Below, piece after piece: positions 1 through 15,000 of a DNA stretch of 64,000 bases. The position numbers and the translations under genes are program-made. The number at the start of each line of letters is the position of its first letter. Within the stretch, counting starts at the first letter, position 1. The DNA is from Ramlibacter terrae. Its GTDB lineage: Bacteria; Pseudomonadota; Gammaproteobacteria; Burkholderiales; Burkholderiaceae_C. The DNA is taken from contig CP053418.1 in NCBI GenBank assembly GCA_013127575.1, forward strand, positions 558,001 to 622,000, written 5' to 3'. The notes under the pieces were generated by a model. The model was given only the letters and a program-made list of their open reading frames with translations. It was not told where the DNA came from and made no database searches.

Positions 1-3000
1 CCGACAGCTTCACCGTCACCGTCGCCGACAGCGAAGGCAACCTTGCAACGCAGGTGATCAGCCTCACCGTCGCTGCCGTGCAGGACGCGTTCGGCGAGTC
101 GATCACCACCGACGAAGACACGCCGGTGCAGGCCGACGTGCTGGACAACGACTTCTTCGAAGCCGCCGGCCCGACCATCGTCGCGGTGACGCAGGGCGCC
201 AACGGCACGGTCACGATCATCGACGCCGCCGCCGGCCTGGTGGAGTACACGCCCAACCCCGGCTACCACGGCCTCGACAGCTACACCTACACCGTCAGCT
301 CCGGCGGCGTCACCGAGACCGCGACGGTCAGCGTGGCCGTCGGCGCGGTCGACAGTCCCACCACCTTCGGCGGCGCGACCGCCGGCACGGGCGCCGAGGA
401 TGCCGCCAGCATCACCGGGACGCTGACCGTCAGCGACGGCGACGGCATGGCCACGCCGGGCTACACCGTCACGGCCAACGGTGCGCACGGCACGGCGAGC
501 ATCAACGCCACGACCGGCGGCTGGACCTACACCCCGAACGCCGACTACTACGGCACGGACACGTTCACCGTCACCGTCGAGGACGACGACGGCAACCTGG
601 CGACGCAGGTCATCACCGTCACCATGACGCCGGGTGTCGACATCGCAGCCGACACGGCGAGCGTGAACGAAGACGGCAGCGTGGACACCAACGTCCTCGC
701 GAACGACAACTTCGAGGCGACGCCGAACATCACGGCCGTCACGCAGGGCAGCAACGGCACGGTCACCATCCTCGACCCGGTGCTGGGCACCGTGCGCTAC
801 ACGCCCAACGCCGATTTCAACGGCACCGACACGTACACCTACACGGTGACGTCCGGCGGCGTGACCGAGACCGCGACCGTCACCGTGACGGTCAACCAGG
901 TGAACGACCCGGCCACCTTCGGCGGCGCCACCAGCGGCGCCGGAACGGAAGACGGCGCCGCGATCACCGGCACCCTGACCGTGACCGACCCGGCCGACGG
1001 CATCACCGCGCCGGCGTTCACCGTCACCGGCGCCGCCGCGCACGGCACGGCCACGATCAACGCGTCGACCGGCGCCTGGAGCTACACGCCGAACGCCGAC
1101 TACAACGGCGCGGACAGCTTCACCGTCCGCATCACGGATGGCGACGGCAACACCGAGACGCAGGTGATCACGGTCGCGGTCGCCGCGGCGCCGGACATCG
1201 CAGCGGACAGCATCACCGTTACGGAAGACGTCGCCCTGGTGACCGACGTGGTCGACAACGACGATTTCGAGGGCACGCCCCCTGGTCACCGCGGTGACGC
1301 AGGGCACCCACGGCACCGTCGCGATCGAGAACGCCGCGCTCGGCACGGTGCGCTACACGCCCGATGCCAACTACCACGGCCCCGACAGCTACACCTACAC
1401 CGTCACCTCCGGCGGCGTGACCGAGACGGTCACGGTCACGGTCGACGTCGTGGCGGTGGACGACCCGGCCACCTTCGGTGGCGCCACCAGCGGCAGCGGC
1501 GCCGAAGACGGCGGCCCGATCACCGGCACGTTGACCGTGGCCGACCCGGCCGACGGCATGACGGCGCCCGGCTTCATCGTCAGCGGCAACCCGCTGCACG
1601 GCAGCGCGAGCATCAACGCGAGCACCGGCGCCTGGACGTACACGCCGGCCGCCGACTACCACGGCGCCGACAGCTTCACGGTCACCGTCACCGACGGCGA
1701 CGGCAACGCCGCCATCCGGTGATCAGCCTTGCGGTGACCGCGGTCGCCGACATCGTGGCCGACACGGCTTCGGTGAACGAAGACGCAAGTGTCACCACCA
1801 ACCTGCTGGCGAACGACAGCTTCGAGGGCGCGGAGACGATCACGGCCGTGACGCAAGGCACCCACGGCACCGTCACCATCGTCGACCCCGCGCTGGGCAC
1901 GGTCCTGTACACGCCGGATGCGAACTGGCACGGCACGGACACGTACACCTACACGGTCACCTCGGGCGGCGTGAGCGAGACGGCGACCGTCACCGTCACC
2001 GTCGCCCAGGTCAACGACCCCGCCACGTTCGGCGGCGCCACCAGCGGCAGCGGCAACGAAGACGACGCCGCGATCACCGGCACGCTGACGGCCGCCGATG
2101 CCATCGACGGCATGACGACCCCGGCTTTCACCGTCACCGGCGCCGCGGCGCACGGCACGGCGACGATCAACGCGGCCACCGGCGCCTGGAGCTACACGCC
2201 CGCCGCCGACTACAACGGCACGGACAGCTTCACGGTTCGCGTCACGGACAACGACGGCAACTTCGCCACGCAGGTCATCACCCTCAACGTCGCGAGCGTC
2301 GCCGACATCGCGGCCGACACGGCGTCGGTGAACGAAGACGGCAGCGTCACGTCGAACCTGCTGGCCAACGACAGCTTCGAAGGCGCCGAGACCATCACCG
2401 CCGTGACGCAGGGCGCGAACGGCACGGTGTCCATCGTCGACGGCGCCGCGGGCACGGTGCTGTACACGCCGAACGCGAACTTCCACGGCACGGACACGTA
2501 CACCTACACCGTGACGTCGGGCGGCGTGACCGAGACCGCGACGGTGACCGTGACGGTCGCGCAGGTCGACGATCCGGCGACGTTCGGCGGCGCCACCAGC
2601 GGCACCGGCAACGAAGATGCCGCCGCGATCACGGGCACCCTGACGGCCGCGGACGCGATCGACGGCATGACGACGCCGGCATTCACCGTGGTCGGTGCGG
2701 CTGCCCACGGCAGCGCCACGATCAACGCCGCTACCGGCGCCTGGAGCTACACGCCCGCGGCCGACTACAACGGCCCGGACAGCTTCACGGTCCGCGTCAC
2801 GGACAACAACGGCAACACCGCGACCCAGGTCATCTCGCTGACCGTGACCGCCGTCGCGGACATCGTGGCGGACACCGCCACGGTGAACGAAGACGCGAAC
2901 GTCACGACCAACCTGCTGGCCAACGACAGCTTCGAGGGCGCGGAGACGATCACGTCGGTGACGCAGGGCACGAACGGCACGGTCACGATCCTCGATCCGG

Positions 3001-6000
3001 TGCTGGGCACGGTCCGCTACACGCCGAATGCCAACTTCCACGGCACCGACACGTACACCTACACGGTGACGTCGGGCGGCGTCAGCGAGACCGCGACCGT
3101 CACGGTGACGGTGGCGCAAGTCGACGATCCCGCCACCTTCGGCGGCGCGACCAGCGGCAGCGGCAGCGAAGACGCCGTTGCGATCACGGGCACGTTGACC
3201 GCGACCGACGCCATCGACGGAATGACCACGCCGGCGTTCACCGTCACGGGCGCCGCGGCGCACGGCACGGCGACGATCAACGCGACCACGGGCGCCTGGA
3301 GCTACACGCCCGCCGCCGACTACAACGGCCCGGACAGCTTCACCGTCCGCGTCACCGACAACAACGGCAACACCGCCACCCGGGTGATCAGCCTGACAGT
3401 CACCGCGGTCGCCGACATCGTGGCCGACACGGCTTCGGTGAACGAAGACTCCAGCGTCACCACGAACCTGCTGACCAACGACAGCTTCGAAGGCGCCGAG
3501 ACGATCACCGCCGTCACGCAGGGCACGAACGGCACCGTCACCATCGTCAATGCGGCGCTCGGCACGGTGCTCTACACGCCGAACGCGGACTTCCACGGCA
3601 CGGACACGTACACGTACACCGTGACTTCCGGTGGCGTGACGGAAACCGCGACGGTGACGGTGACGGTCGCCCAGGTCGACGACCCCGCCACTTTCGGCGG
3701 CGCCACCACCGGCACCGGCAGCGAAGACGGGGCAGCCATCACGGGCACGCTGACGGCCTCCGACGCGATCGACGGCATGACCACGCCGGCCTTCACCGTC
3801 ATCGGCAACGGTGCACACGGCAGCGCGACGATCAACGCTTCCACCGGCGTGTGGAGCTACACCCCTGTCGCCGACTACAACGGCCCGGACAGCTTCACGG
3901 TCCGCGTCACGGACAACAACGGCAACACCGCCACCCGGGTGATCAGCCTGACGGTGACCGCGGTCGCCGACATCGTGGCCGACACGGCTACGGTTAACGA
4001 AGATTCGAACGTCACCACGAACCTGTTGGCGAACGACACCTTCGAAGGCGCCGAGACGATCACGGCCGTGACGCAAGGCGCGAACGGCACGGTCACCATC
4101 CTCGATCCGGTGCTGGGCACCGTCCGCTACACGCCGAATGCCAACTTCCACGGCACCGACACGTACACCTACACGGTAACGTCCGGTGGCGTGAGCGAAA
4201 CCGCGACCGTCACGGTGACGGTCGCGCAGGTCGACGATCCGGCCACTTTCGGCGGCGCGACAACGGGCACCGGCAACGAAGACGCCGCCACGATCACCGG
4301 CACGCTGACCGCGTCGGACGCCATCGACGGGATGACCACGCCGGCGTTTACCGTCACGGGCGCCGCGGCGCACGGCACGGCGACGATCAACGCGACCACC
4401 GGCGCCTGGAGCTACACCCCGGTCGCCGACTACAACGGCGCCGACAGCTTCACCGTCCGCGTCACCGACAACAACGGCAACACCGCCACGCAGGTGATCA
4501 CCCTGACGGTCACCGCGGCCGCCGACATCGTGGCCGACACGGCTTCGGTGAACGAAGACTCCAGCGTCACCACGAACCTGCTGACCAACGACAGCTTCGA
4601 AGGCGCGGAAACGATCACCGCCGTCACGCAGGGCACGAACGGCACCGTCACCATCGTCAATGCCGCGCTCGGCACGGTGCTCTACACGCCGAACGCGAAC
4701 TTCCACGGCACCGACACGTACACGTACACCGTGACTTCCGGCGGCGTGACCGAGACGGCGACGGTGACCGTGACGGTCAATCAGGTCGACGACCCGGCCA
4801 CGTTCGGCGGCGCCACCACGGGCAGCGGCAGCGAAGACGGTGCAGCCATCACGGGCACGCTGACGGCGTCCGACGCGATCGACGGCATGACGACCCCGGC
4901 GTTCACGGTGATCGGCAATGGCGCGCACGGCAGCGCCACGATCAACGCTTCCACCGGCGTGTGGAGCTACACCCCGGTTGCCGACTACAACGGCGCCGAC
5001 AGCTTCACCGTCCGCGTCACGGACAACAACGGTAATACCGCCACGCAGGTGATCTCGCTGAGCGTGACCGCGGTCGCCGACATCGTGGCCGACACGGCTT
5101 CCGTCAATGAAGACGCGAACGTCACGACGAACCTGCTGGCGAACGACACCTTCGAAGGCGCTGAGACGATCACGGCGGTGACGCAGGGCACGAACGGCAC
5201 GGTCACGATCCTCGACCCGGTGCTCGGCACCGTGCGCTACACGCCGAACGCCAACTTCCACGGCACCGACACGTACACCTACACGGTGACGTCCGGCGGC
5301 GTGAGCGAGACCGCGACCGTCACGGTGACGGTCGCCCGGTCGACGACCCCGCCACCTTCGGCGGCGCCACGAGCGGCAGCGGCAATGAAGACGTTGCCGC
5401 GATCACGGGCACGCTGACGGCGTCGGATGCCATCGACGGCATGACCGCCCCGGCGTTCACGGTGATCGGCAACGGCGCGCACGGCAGCGCCACGATCAAC
5501 GCGACCACCGGCCTGTGGAGCTACACGCCGGTCGCCGACTACAACGGCGCCGACAGCTTCACCGTCCGCGTCACCGACAACAACGGCAACACGGCCACCC
5601 GGGTGATCAGCCTGACCGTGACCGCCGTCGCGGACATCGTGGCCGACACGGCTTCGGTCAACGAAGACTCCAGCGTCACGACCAACCTGCTGACGAACGA
5701 CAGCTTCGAAGGCGCGGAAACCATCACGGCGGTGACGCAGGGCACGAACGGCACGGTCACCATCGTCAATGCGGCGCTCGGCACGGTGCTCTACACGCCG
5801 AACGCGAACTTCCACGGTACCGACACGTACACCTACACCGTCACCTCCGGCGGCGTGACCGAAACCGCGACCGTGACCGTCACCGTGAACCAGGTGGACG
5901 ATCCCGCCACGTTCGGCGGCGCCACCAGCGGCACCGGCAGTGAAGACGGCGCGGCCATCACCGGCACGCTCACCGCCAGCGACGCGATCGACGGCATGAC

Positions 6001-9000
6001 CACACCGGCCTTCACCGTGGTCGGTGCGGCGGTCCACGGCAGCGCGACGATCAATGCGACCACCGGCGCGTGGAGCTACACCCCGGTTGCCGACTACAAC
6101 GGCGCCGACAGCTTCACGGTGCGTGTGACCGACAACAACGGCAACACGGCCACCCGGGTCATCAGCCTGACCGTGACCGCGGTCGCGGACATCGTGGCCG
6201 ACACGGCGACGGTGAACGAAGACTCCAACGTCACCACGAACCTGTTGACGAACGACAGCTTCGAGGGCGCGGAAACGATCACCGCCGTGACGCAAGGCAC
6301 GAACGGCACGGTCACCATCCTCGACCCGGTGCTGGGCACGGTCCGCTACACGCCGAACGCCAACTTCCACGGCACCGATACGTACACCTACACGGTAACG
6401 TCCGGCGGCGTGAGCGAGACCTCCACCGTGACCGTCACGGTCAACCGGTGGACGACCCGGCCACCTTCGGCGGCGCCACGACGGGCACCGGCAGCGAAGA
6501 CGGTGCAGCCATCACGGGCACGCTGACGGCCTCCGACGCGATCGACGGGATGACCACGCCGGCCTTCACGGTGGTCGGCAACGGCGTGCACGGCAGCGCC
6601 ACGATCAACACTTCCACCGGCGCGTGGAGCTACACCCCGGTCGCCGACTACAACGGCCCGGACAGCTTCACCGTCCGTGTCACGGACAACAACGGCAATA
6701 CCGCCACCCGGGTGATCAGCCTGACCGTCACGGCCGTCGCGGACATCGTGGCCGACACGGCTTCCGTCAACGAAGACGCGAACGTCACCACGAACCTGCT
6801 GGCGAACGACACCTTCGAAGGCGCGGAGACGATCACGGCGGTGACGCAGGGCACGAACGGCACGGTCACGATCCTCGATCCGGTGCTGGGCACGGTCCGC
6901 TACACGCCGAACGCCAACTTCCACGGCACGGACACGTACACGTACACGGTGACGTCGGGCGGCGTCAGCGAGACCGCCACCGTCACGGTGACGGTGGCGC
7001 AAGTCGACGATCCCGCCACCTTCGGCGGCGCGACCAGCGGCAGCGGCAGCGAAGACGCCGTAGCGATCACGGGCACGTTGACCGCGTCCGACGCCATCGA
7101 CGGGATGACCACGCCGGCATTCACCGTTACGGGCGTCGCGGCGCACGGGACGGCGACGATCAACGCGACCACCGGCGCCTGGAGCTACACCCCGGTCGCC
7201 GACTACAACGGCGCCGACAGCTTCACCGTCCGTGTGACCGACAACAACGGCAACACCGCCACCCAGGTGATCAGCCTGACGGTGACCGCGGTCGCCGACA
7301 TCGTGGCCGACACGGCTTCGGTGAACGAAGACTCCAGCGTCACCACGAACCTGCTGACCAACGACAGCTTCGAAGGCGCGGAAACGATCACCGCCGTCAC
7401 GCAGGGCAGCAACGGCACGGTCAGCATCGTCAATGCCGCGTTGGGAACCGTCCTCTACACGCCGAACACCAACTTCCACGGCACGGATACGTACACGTAC
7501 ACGGTGACGTCGGGCGGGGTGACGGAAACCGCGACGGTGACGGTGACGGTCGCCCAGGTCGACGACCCCGCCACCTTCGGCGGCGCCACCACGGGCACCG
7601 GCAACGAAGACGCCGCCACGATCACGGGAACGTTGACGGCCTCGGACGCCATCGACGGCATGACCACGCCGGCGTTCACGGTGGTCGGTGCGGCTGCCCA
7701 CGGCAGCGCGACGATCAATGCAACCACCGGCGCCGGAGCTACACGCCGGTCACCGACTACAACGGCCCGGACAGCTTCACGGTCCGCGTCACCGACAACA
7801 ACGGCAACACGGCCACGCAGGTCATCAGCCTGACCGTGACCGCGGTCGCGGACATCGTGGCCGACACGGCGACGGTGAACGAAGACGCGAACGTCACGAC
7901 GAACCTGCTGGCGAACGACAGCTTCGAGGGCGTTGAGACGATCACGGCGGTGACGCAGGGCACGAACGGCACGGTCACGATCCTCGACCCGGTGCTGGGC
8001 ACCGTCCGCTACACGCCCAACGCCAACTTCAACGGCACCGACACGTACACCTACACGGTAACGTCCGGCGGCGTGAGCGAGACCGCCACCGTGACCGTGA
8101 CCGTCAACCGGTCGACGATCCCGCCACGTTCGGCGGCGCCACCAGCGGCTCGCGCAACGAGGATGCGGGCGCGATCACCGGCACGCTCACCGCCAGCGAC
8201 GCCATCGACGGCATGACCACGCCGGCGTTCACCGTCGTCGGCGCCGCCGGCCACGGGGCCGCCACGATCAACGCCGCCACCGGCGCCTGGAGCTACACGC
8301 CGGTGGCCGACTACTACGGCGCCGACAGCTTCACCGTGCGCGTCACCGACAACGCCGGCAACACCGCGACGCAAGTGATCTCGCTGACGGTGAACGCCAT
8401 CGCCGACATCGCAAACGACACGGCCACCGTGAACGAAGACGGCAGCGTGACCACCAGCGTGCGCGCCAACGACAGCTTCGAGGGTGCGAGCCCGCTGGTC
8501 ACCGCGGTCACGCAGGGCACCAACGGCACGGTCAGCATCGTCAACGCGGCGCTGGGCACGGTCCTCTACACGCCGAACGCGAACTTCAACGGCACCGACA
8601 CACGTACACCTACACGGTGACGTCGGGCGGCGTGACGGAAACGGCGACGGTCACCGTCACGGTGAACCGGTCGACGATCCGGCCACCTTCGGCGGCGCCA
8701 CCAGCGGCACCGGCAGCGAAGACGGCGCGGCCATCACGGGCACGCTGACCGCCAGCGACAGCATCGACGGCATGACGAACCCCGCCTTCACCGTCACGGG
8801 CGCGGCGGCCAACGGCGTGGCCACGATCAATGCGACCACCGGCGCCTGGAGCTACACGCCCAATGCCGACTACAACGGCACCGACAGCTTCACCGTCCGC
8901 GTCACCGACAACGCCGGCAACTTCGCCACGCGGGTGATCACGCTGTCCGTCACGGCCGTGGCCGACATCGTCGCCAACGCCGTCACGGTCAACGAAGATT

Positions 9001-12000
9001 CCAACGTCACCAGCAACCTGCTGGCGAACGACAGCTTCGAAGGCGCCGAGACGATCACCGCGGTGACGCAGGGCGCCAACGGCAGCGTCACCATCATTGA
9101 CGCGGTGGCCGGCACGGTGCGCTACACGCCCAATGCCAACTTCAACGGCACCGACACGTACACCTACACGGTGACTTCGGGCGGCGTGACGGAGACCGCG
9201 ACGGTCACCGTCACCGTCAACCAGGTCGATGATCCGGCCACGTTCGGCGGCGCCACCAGCGGCGCCGGCAACGAAGACGGCGCCGCGATCACCGGGACGC
9301 TGACGGCGACCGACGCCATCGACGGCATGACCACGCCCGCCTTCACGGTGGTCGGCGCTGCCGTCAACGGCGTCGCCACCATCAACGCCAGCACCGGCGC
9401 GTGGAGCTACACGCCCACGGCCGACTACAACGGCGCCGACAGCTTCACCGTGCGCGTCACGGACAACAACGGCAACACGGCCACCCGCGTGATCAGCCTG
9501 ACCGTGAACCCGGTCGCGGACATCGCCAACGACGCGATCACGGTCGCCGAAGACGGCAGCGTCACCACGGCCGTCCGCGGCAACGACAGCTTCGAAGGCG
9601 CCAGCCCGCTCGTGACCGCCGTCACCCGGGGCGCCAACGGCACGGTCAGCATCGTCAATGCCGCCCTCGGCACCGTGCTGTACACGCCCAACGCCAACTT
9701 CCACGGCAGCGACACGTACACCTACACCGTGACCTCCGGCGGCGTGACCGAGACGGCCACGGTGACCGTCACCGTCACCCCGGTGGACGACCCGGTCACC
9801 TTCGGCGGCGCCACCAGCGGCAGCGGCAACGAAGACGTGGCGGCCATCACCGGCACGCTCACGGCCACCGACACCGCCGACGGCATGACGACGCCGGCCT
9901 TCACCGTGGTCGGCAACCCGCTCCACGGCAGCGCCAGCATCAATGCCACCACCGGCGCGTGGAGCTACACGCCTGCGGCCGACTACAACGGCGCCGACAG
10001 CTTCACCGTGCGCGTCACGGACAACCTCGGCAACACGGCCACGCGCGTCATCAGCCTGACCGTGGCCGCCCGTGCCGACATCGTGGCGGACACGGCGACG
10101 ACGGGCCAGAACGTGCCGGTCACGATCACGCCGCTGGGCAACGACAACTTCGAAGGCACGCCGTCGATCGTCTCGATCAACGGCACGCCGATCACCAGCG
10201 GCGGCGCCGCGGTGGCGGTCACCAACGGCAGCGTCACGCTGTCCGGCGCCAGCCTGGTCTTCACGCCGACCACCGGCTTCAGCGGCACGCCGACCTTCAC
10301 CTACACCGTCAGCTCCGGCGGCGTGACCGAGACGGCGACCGTCACGGTCACCGTCGTCGCCACCCCCACGGTCTCGGCCGTGACCGACCCGAGCGTGACC
10401 GAAGGCACGGCGCTGGTCTACGGCGTGACGCTGTCGCACGCGTCGCCGGTCGCCACCACCTACGCGTACACCCTCGGCGGCGGCGGCAGCACCGCCGTGG
10501 CCGCTGATTACGGCGCGGTCACCTTCACCAACGGCGTCACGCTGTCGGGCGGCGTCCTGACCGTCCCGGCCGGTGTCACCACCTTCAACGTGGTGGTGGC
10601 GGGCCAGCAGGACCTGCTGGACGAGGCGGCCGAAACGCTGAAGGTCAGCGTCGGCGGCGTGGTGGGCACCGGCACGCTGGCGGACGACGACGCCACGCCG
10701 TCGCTCAGCATCAACAGCGTGGTGGTCGACGAGTCCGCCGGCACGGCGACGTTCACCGTCACCCTGAGCGCGGCTTCGGGCCAGACCGTGACGGTCGGCT
10801 ACGCCACGGGCACCAACACCGCGGGCGCCGCGGACTTCACCGGCGCGACCGGCACGCTCACCTTCGCACCGGGCGTGGTGACGCAAACCATCGTGGTCGC
10901 GATCACCGAAGACACCATCTACGAAGCGGGCGGCGAGAACTTCACCGTGGGGCTGAGCAGCCCCACCAATGCGTCGATCGGCACCGGCAGCGGCACCGGC
11001 ACCATCACCGACAACGACGCGGCGCCGACGGTCGTCTCCATCAGCAGCCCGACGGCGAACGAAGGCCAGGACCTCGTCTACAACTTCACGCTGTCGAACG
11101 CGTCGAGCACCAGCACCGACATCACCCTCAACACGGGTGGAACGGCGGCGGCGATCGCCGACTTCGGCATCACGCCCGTCTTCACGAACGGCGTCACCCT
11201 GAACGGGACCACCCTCACGATCCCGGCCGGCGTGACGAGCTTCAGCGTGACGCTGCCGACGGTGCAGGACACCACGGACGAGCCCGACGAAACGCTGGTG
11301 CTGTCGGCGCCCGGCGGCATCACCGGCACCGGCACGATCGTCGACGACGACGCGCCGCCGGTGCTGAGCATCAACAGCGTGTCGGTCAACGAGGCGAACG
11401 GCACCGCCACCTTCACCGTCACCCTCACCGGGTCGACCGCGCAGACCGTGACCGTCGGCTTCGCCACCGGCGGCGGTACGGCCACGGCCACGACCGACTA
11501 CACCGGCGCCAGCGGAACCCTGACCTTCGCGCCGGGCGTGCTCACGCAGACGATCGTGGTGCCGATCGTCAACGACACCGCGGCCGAGCCCAGCGAGACC
11601 TTCAACGTGACGCTGTCGGCGCCGGTCAATGCGACCATCGGCACGGGCGTCGGCGTGGGCACCATCGTCGACAACGACCAGCCGCCGACGATCGACCTCG
11701 ACGCCAGCGGCGCGGGCACCGGCTTCAGCACGACCTACACCGAGAACGGCGCGGGCATCGCGATCGTCGACACGGACATCGCCGTGGGCGACGTCGACTC
11801 GGCGCAGCTCGCCAGCGCCACCATCACGCTGACCAACTTCCGTGCCGGCGACCTGCTGGCCGTGAGCGGCGCGCTGCCCGCCGGCATCACCGCCAGCGCG
11901 TACAACGCGACCACCGGCGTGCTGACGCTCACCGGCGCGGCGACGCCCGCCGCCTACCAGACGGCCATCGCGGCCATCCGCTTCAGCAACAGCTCGGACT

Positions 12001-15000
12001 CCCCGTCGACCACCGCCCGCAGCATCACCGTGACGGTCAGCGACGGCAACGCCAGCAGCGCGGCCGCGACCAGCACCGTCGCCGTGCTGTCGGTGAACGA
12101 CGCGCCGAGCGGCACCAACGCCACGCTGACGACCCTCGAGGACACGCCCCGCACCTTCACCACCGCCGACTTCGGCTTCAGCGACGTCGACGGCCACGCA
12201 TTGAACGGCGTGCGCATCACCACGCTGCCCGCCGGCGGAACCATCACGCTCAACGGCGTGGCGGTGACGGCGGGCCGGTGATCCCGGTGGCGAGCATCAC
12301 GGGCAACCTGCTGGTCTACACGCCGGCGCTCAATGCCAATGGCAACGGCGCGGCCAGCTTCACCTTCCGGTGCAGGACACCGGCGGCACCGCCAACGGCG
12401 GCGTCAACCTCGACGCCTCCCCGAACACCATCACGTTCAACGTGACGGCGGTCAACGACGCGCCGGTCGCCACGGGCAACGGCAACAGCGGCGCCGAGGA
12501 TGCGCTGTCGATCCCGGTGGTGCTCACCGCTTCCGACGTCGACGGCACGGTGGCCAGCTTCCGCCTCACGAGCCTGCCCACCAACGGCGCGCTGTACCTC
12601 GACGCGGGGATGACGCTGCTGGTGACGACGAACACCGACATCGCGCCGACCAGCGCGGGCACGCTGCAGGTCTATTTCCGCCCGCAAGGCGAGTGGAGCG
12701 GCAGCACCAGCTTCAACTTCACGGCCACCGACAACCCGGGCAGCACGTCCGCGGCGGTGACCGAATCGATCACCGTGACGCCGGTCAACGACGGTCCGCC
12801 GGTGGCGGCGGCCGACACGTTCTACACGGCGGCGGGCACCCCGATCACCATCAGCACCGCGACGCTGCTGGGCAACGACGTGCTGGTGGACAACGCGGCG
12901 ATCACCAACATCAGCGCGCTGACGGGCACAGGCTCCCCGGTGAACAACGGCAACGGGACGCTGACGTACACGCCGGCGGGCCTCGGCGCCAGCACCTTCA
13001 CCTACACGCTGACCGACGCCGATGGCGGGCGAGCACCGCCACCGTCACGCTGAACACGATCAACGCGGCCGACGACATCGCGAACGTCAGCGAAACGGCG
13101 CTGCCGGGCGGCACGGGCGGCGGCAGCCGCATCGCCACCGGCAACCTGCTGGCCAACGACGTCGGCAACACCAGCATCACCAGCATCAACGGCAACACGG
13201 CCACGGGCGGCCTGATCACCGTCAACACCACGAGCGGCACGCTGGTCGTGACGGCCGCCACGGGCGCCTACACCTACACGCTGAACGCGGCGGCCGACAA
13301 CAGCGCCACCGCCAACAACGGCAGCATCGCGGAGACCTTCAACTACGTCGGCAACGCCTCGTCGGCCAAGCTGGTGGTGAACATCGCCGACGACGTGCCG
13401 CAGTCGCAGGATGCGGTGGTGACGGTGGAAGAGGGCTCGCTCCCGAGCTACAGCCTGGTGTTCGTCCTCGACGTCTCGGGCAGCATGACCTCGCCCGCGG
13501 CCGCCGGCGAACTCAAGAGCGTGGACGAAAATGGCGTGGCGAGCGTCAGGACCCGGCTCGACATGGCCAAGACCGCGCTGATCAGCCTGGTCAACGAGTA
13601 CTACAGCGCCGCGACCAACGTCTCGATCAAGCTGGTGACGTTCTCCTCCACGGCGGCCCTGCTCAACACGACGGCCTACACCACCAAGGAATCCGCCATT
13701 GCCGCGATCGACGCGATGACGGGCTCGGGCGGCACCAACTACCAGGACGGCCTGCAGAAGGCCATGGACGCCTTCACCGGCGACGCGGCGTTCAACAGCG
13801 TCGCCAATTCGAAGGCGGTGTACTTCCTGTCCGACGGCGCGCCGTCCGCCGGCGATATCACCGACCCCGGCGCGCCGGTCGCCGAGGGCGGCAACGGCTA
13901 CAGCACCTACATCGCGGCCAACGGCATCCGTTCCTACGGTGTCGGCACGGGCAACAGCATCTACAACCCGACCGAGCTGAACAACATCCACAACGTGGAT
14001 GCCGACAAGAGCGGGGAGAAGGACCTGGCGATCCTGGTGCCGGACGTGAACGCGCTCGACGAAGCGCTGCGCAGCACGGTGCCCACGGCCTTCGGCGGCA
14101 GCGTCACCGGCACCGGCGGCGTGCAGAACGTGGCCTTCGGCGCCGACGGCGGCTACGTCAGCAGCCTGACGCTGAAGCTGGACACCAACGGCGACGGCAT
14201 CGCCGAAACCGACGTCACCTTCCTCTACAACCGCACCACGGGCGAGATCTCGCGGGTGGGCGGTTTCCCCGCCACGGGCTTCCCGGTCGCCAGCGACCAG
14301 CTGACCCTGGACGTGACGCGCGGCTTCGTCGACGGCAAGCTGGTGTTCAACTTCTCCACCGGCGGCTACGTCTACCTCACCAGCGGCGCCGCGGTGGAAG
14401 GCGATGAGTTCGAGATCAAGTTCGTGGTGACGGACGGCGACGGCGACAGCGTGTCGGGCAAGCAGACCGTGAAGGTCATCGACGGCAGCCCGCAGGCCAA
14501 CAACGACACCGACAGCATGATGCCGGGCGAGACTTCGCTCGTCGGCAACGTGGTCACCGGCGCCGGCACCGACGGCTCCACCACCGCCAACATCACCAGC
14601 TTCAGCGGCGCGGGGTCGGGCGAGGACAAGCCGTCGGACGATGCGCACGTGAGCTCCATCACGTTCCGCGGCGCCACCTACGTGCTCACGGCCGACAGCA
14701 GCGGCAGCGGCGCCGACTTCAGCTATTCGATCGTCAACGGTCGCCTGACGTGGGTGAGCGAAAGCGGCGCGTCGCTGGTGTTCGACGACGACGGCTACTA
14801 CAAGTACACGCCGCGGGTCCAGGAGATCCCGGACCCGGACGCCGCGCCCACCGTGACCTATGCGTTCACCTCGGCGGCTCTGGCCGCGACGGCTGCACTG
14901 GCGGGTGTCTCGTTCGCCGGCATCGCGCGCAACAGCAGCGTGGAAGGCAGCGCCACCGTCACCTACGGCGCCGACGGTGCCGGCGTGAACGGGAATGCCA

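Noticed and set aside
1656-5261. Very long open frame (1,201 codons) on the minus strand opposite the adhesin repeats
   Set aside because: Its product is Arg/His/Val-rich, with no recognisable fold, and repeats with the 555-bp period of the plus-strand gene. GC-rich third positions remove stops from the antisense frame; the plus strand encodes proper beta domains.
81-10077. CRISPR-like or satellite array
   Set aside because: Period is 555 bp and fully coding, with no spacers; it is a protein repeat.
8610-12197. Second long minus-strand open frame (1,195 codons)
   Set aside because: Same reason: low-complexity product mirroring the repeats and Calx-beta region; no ribosome site or start context.
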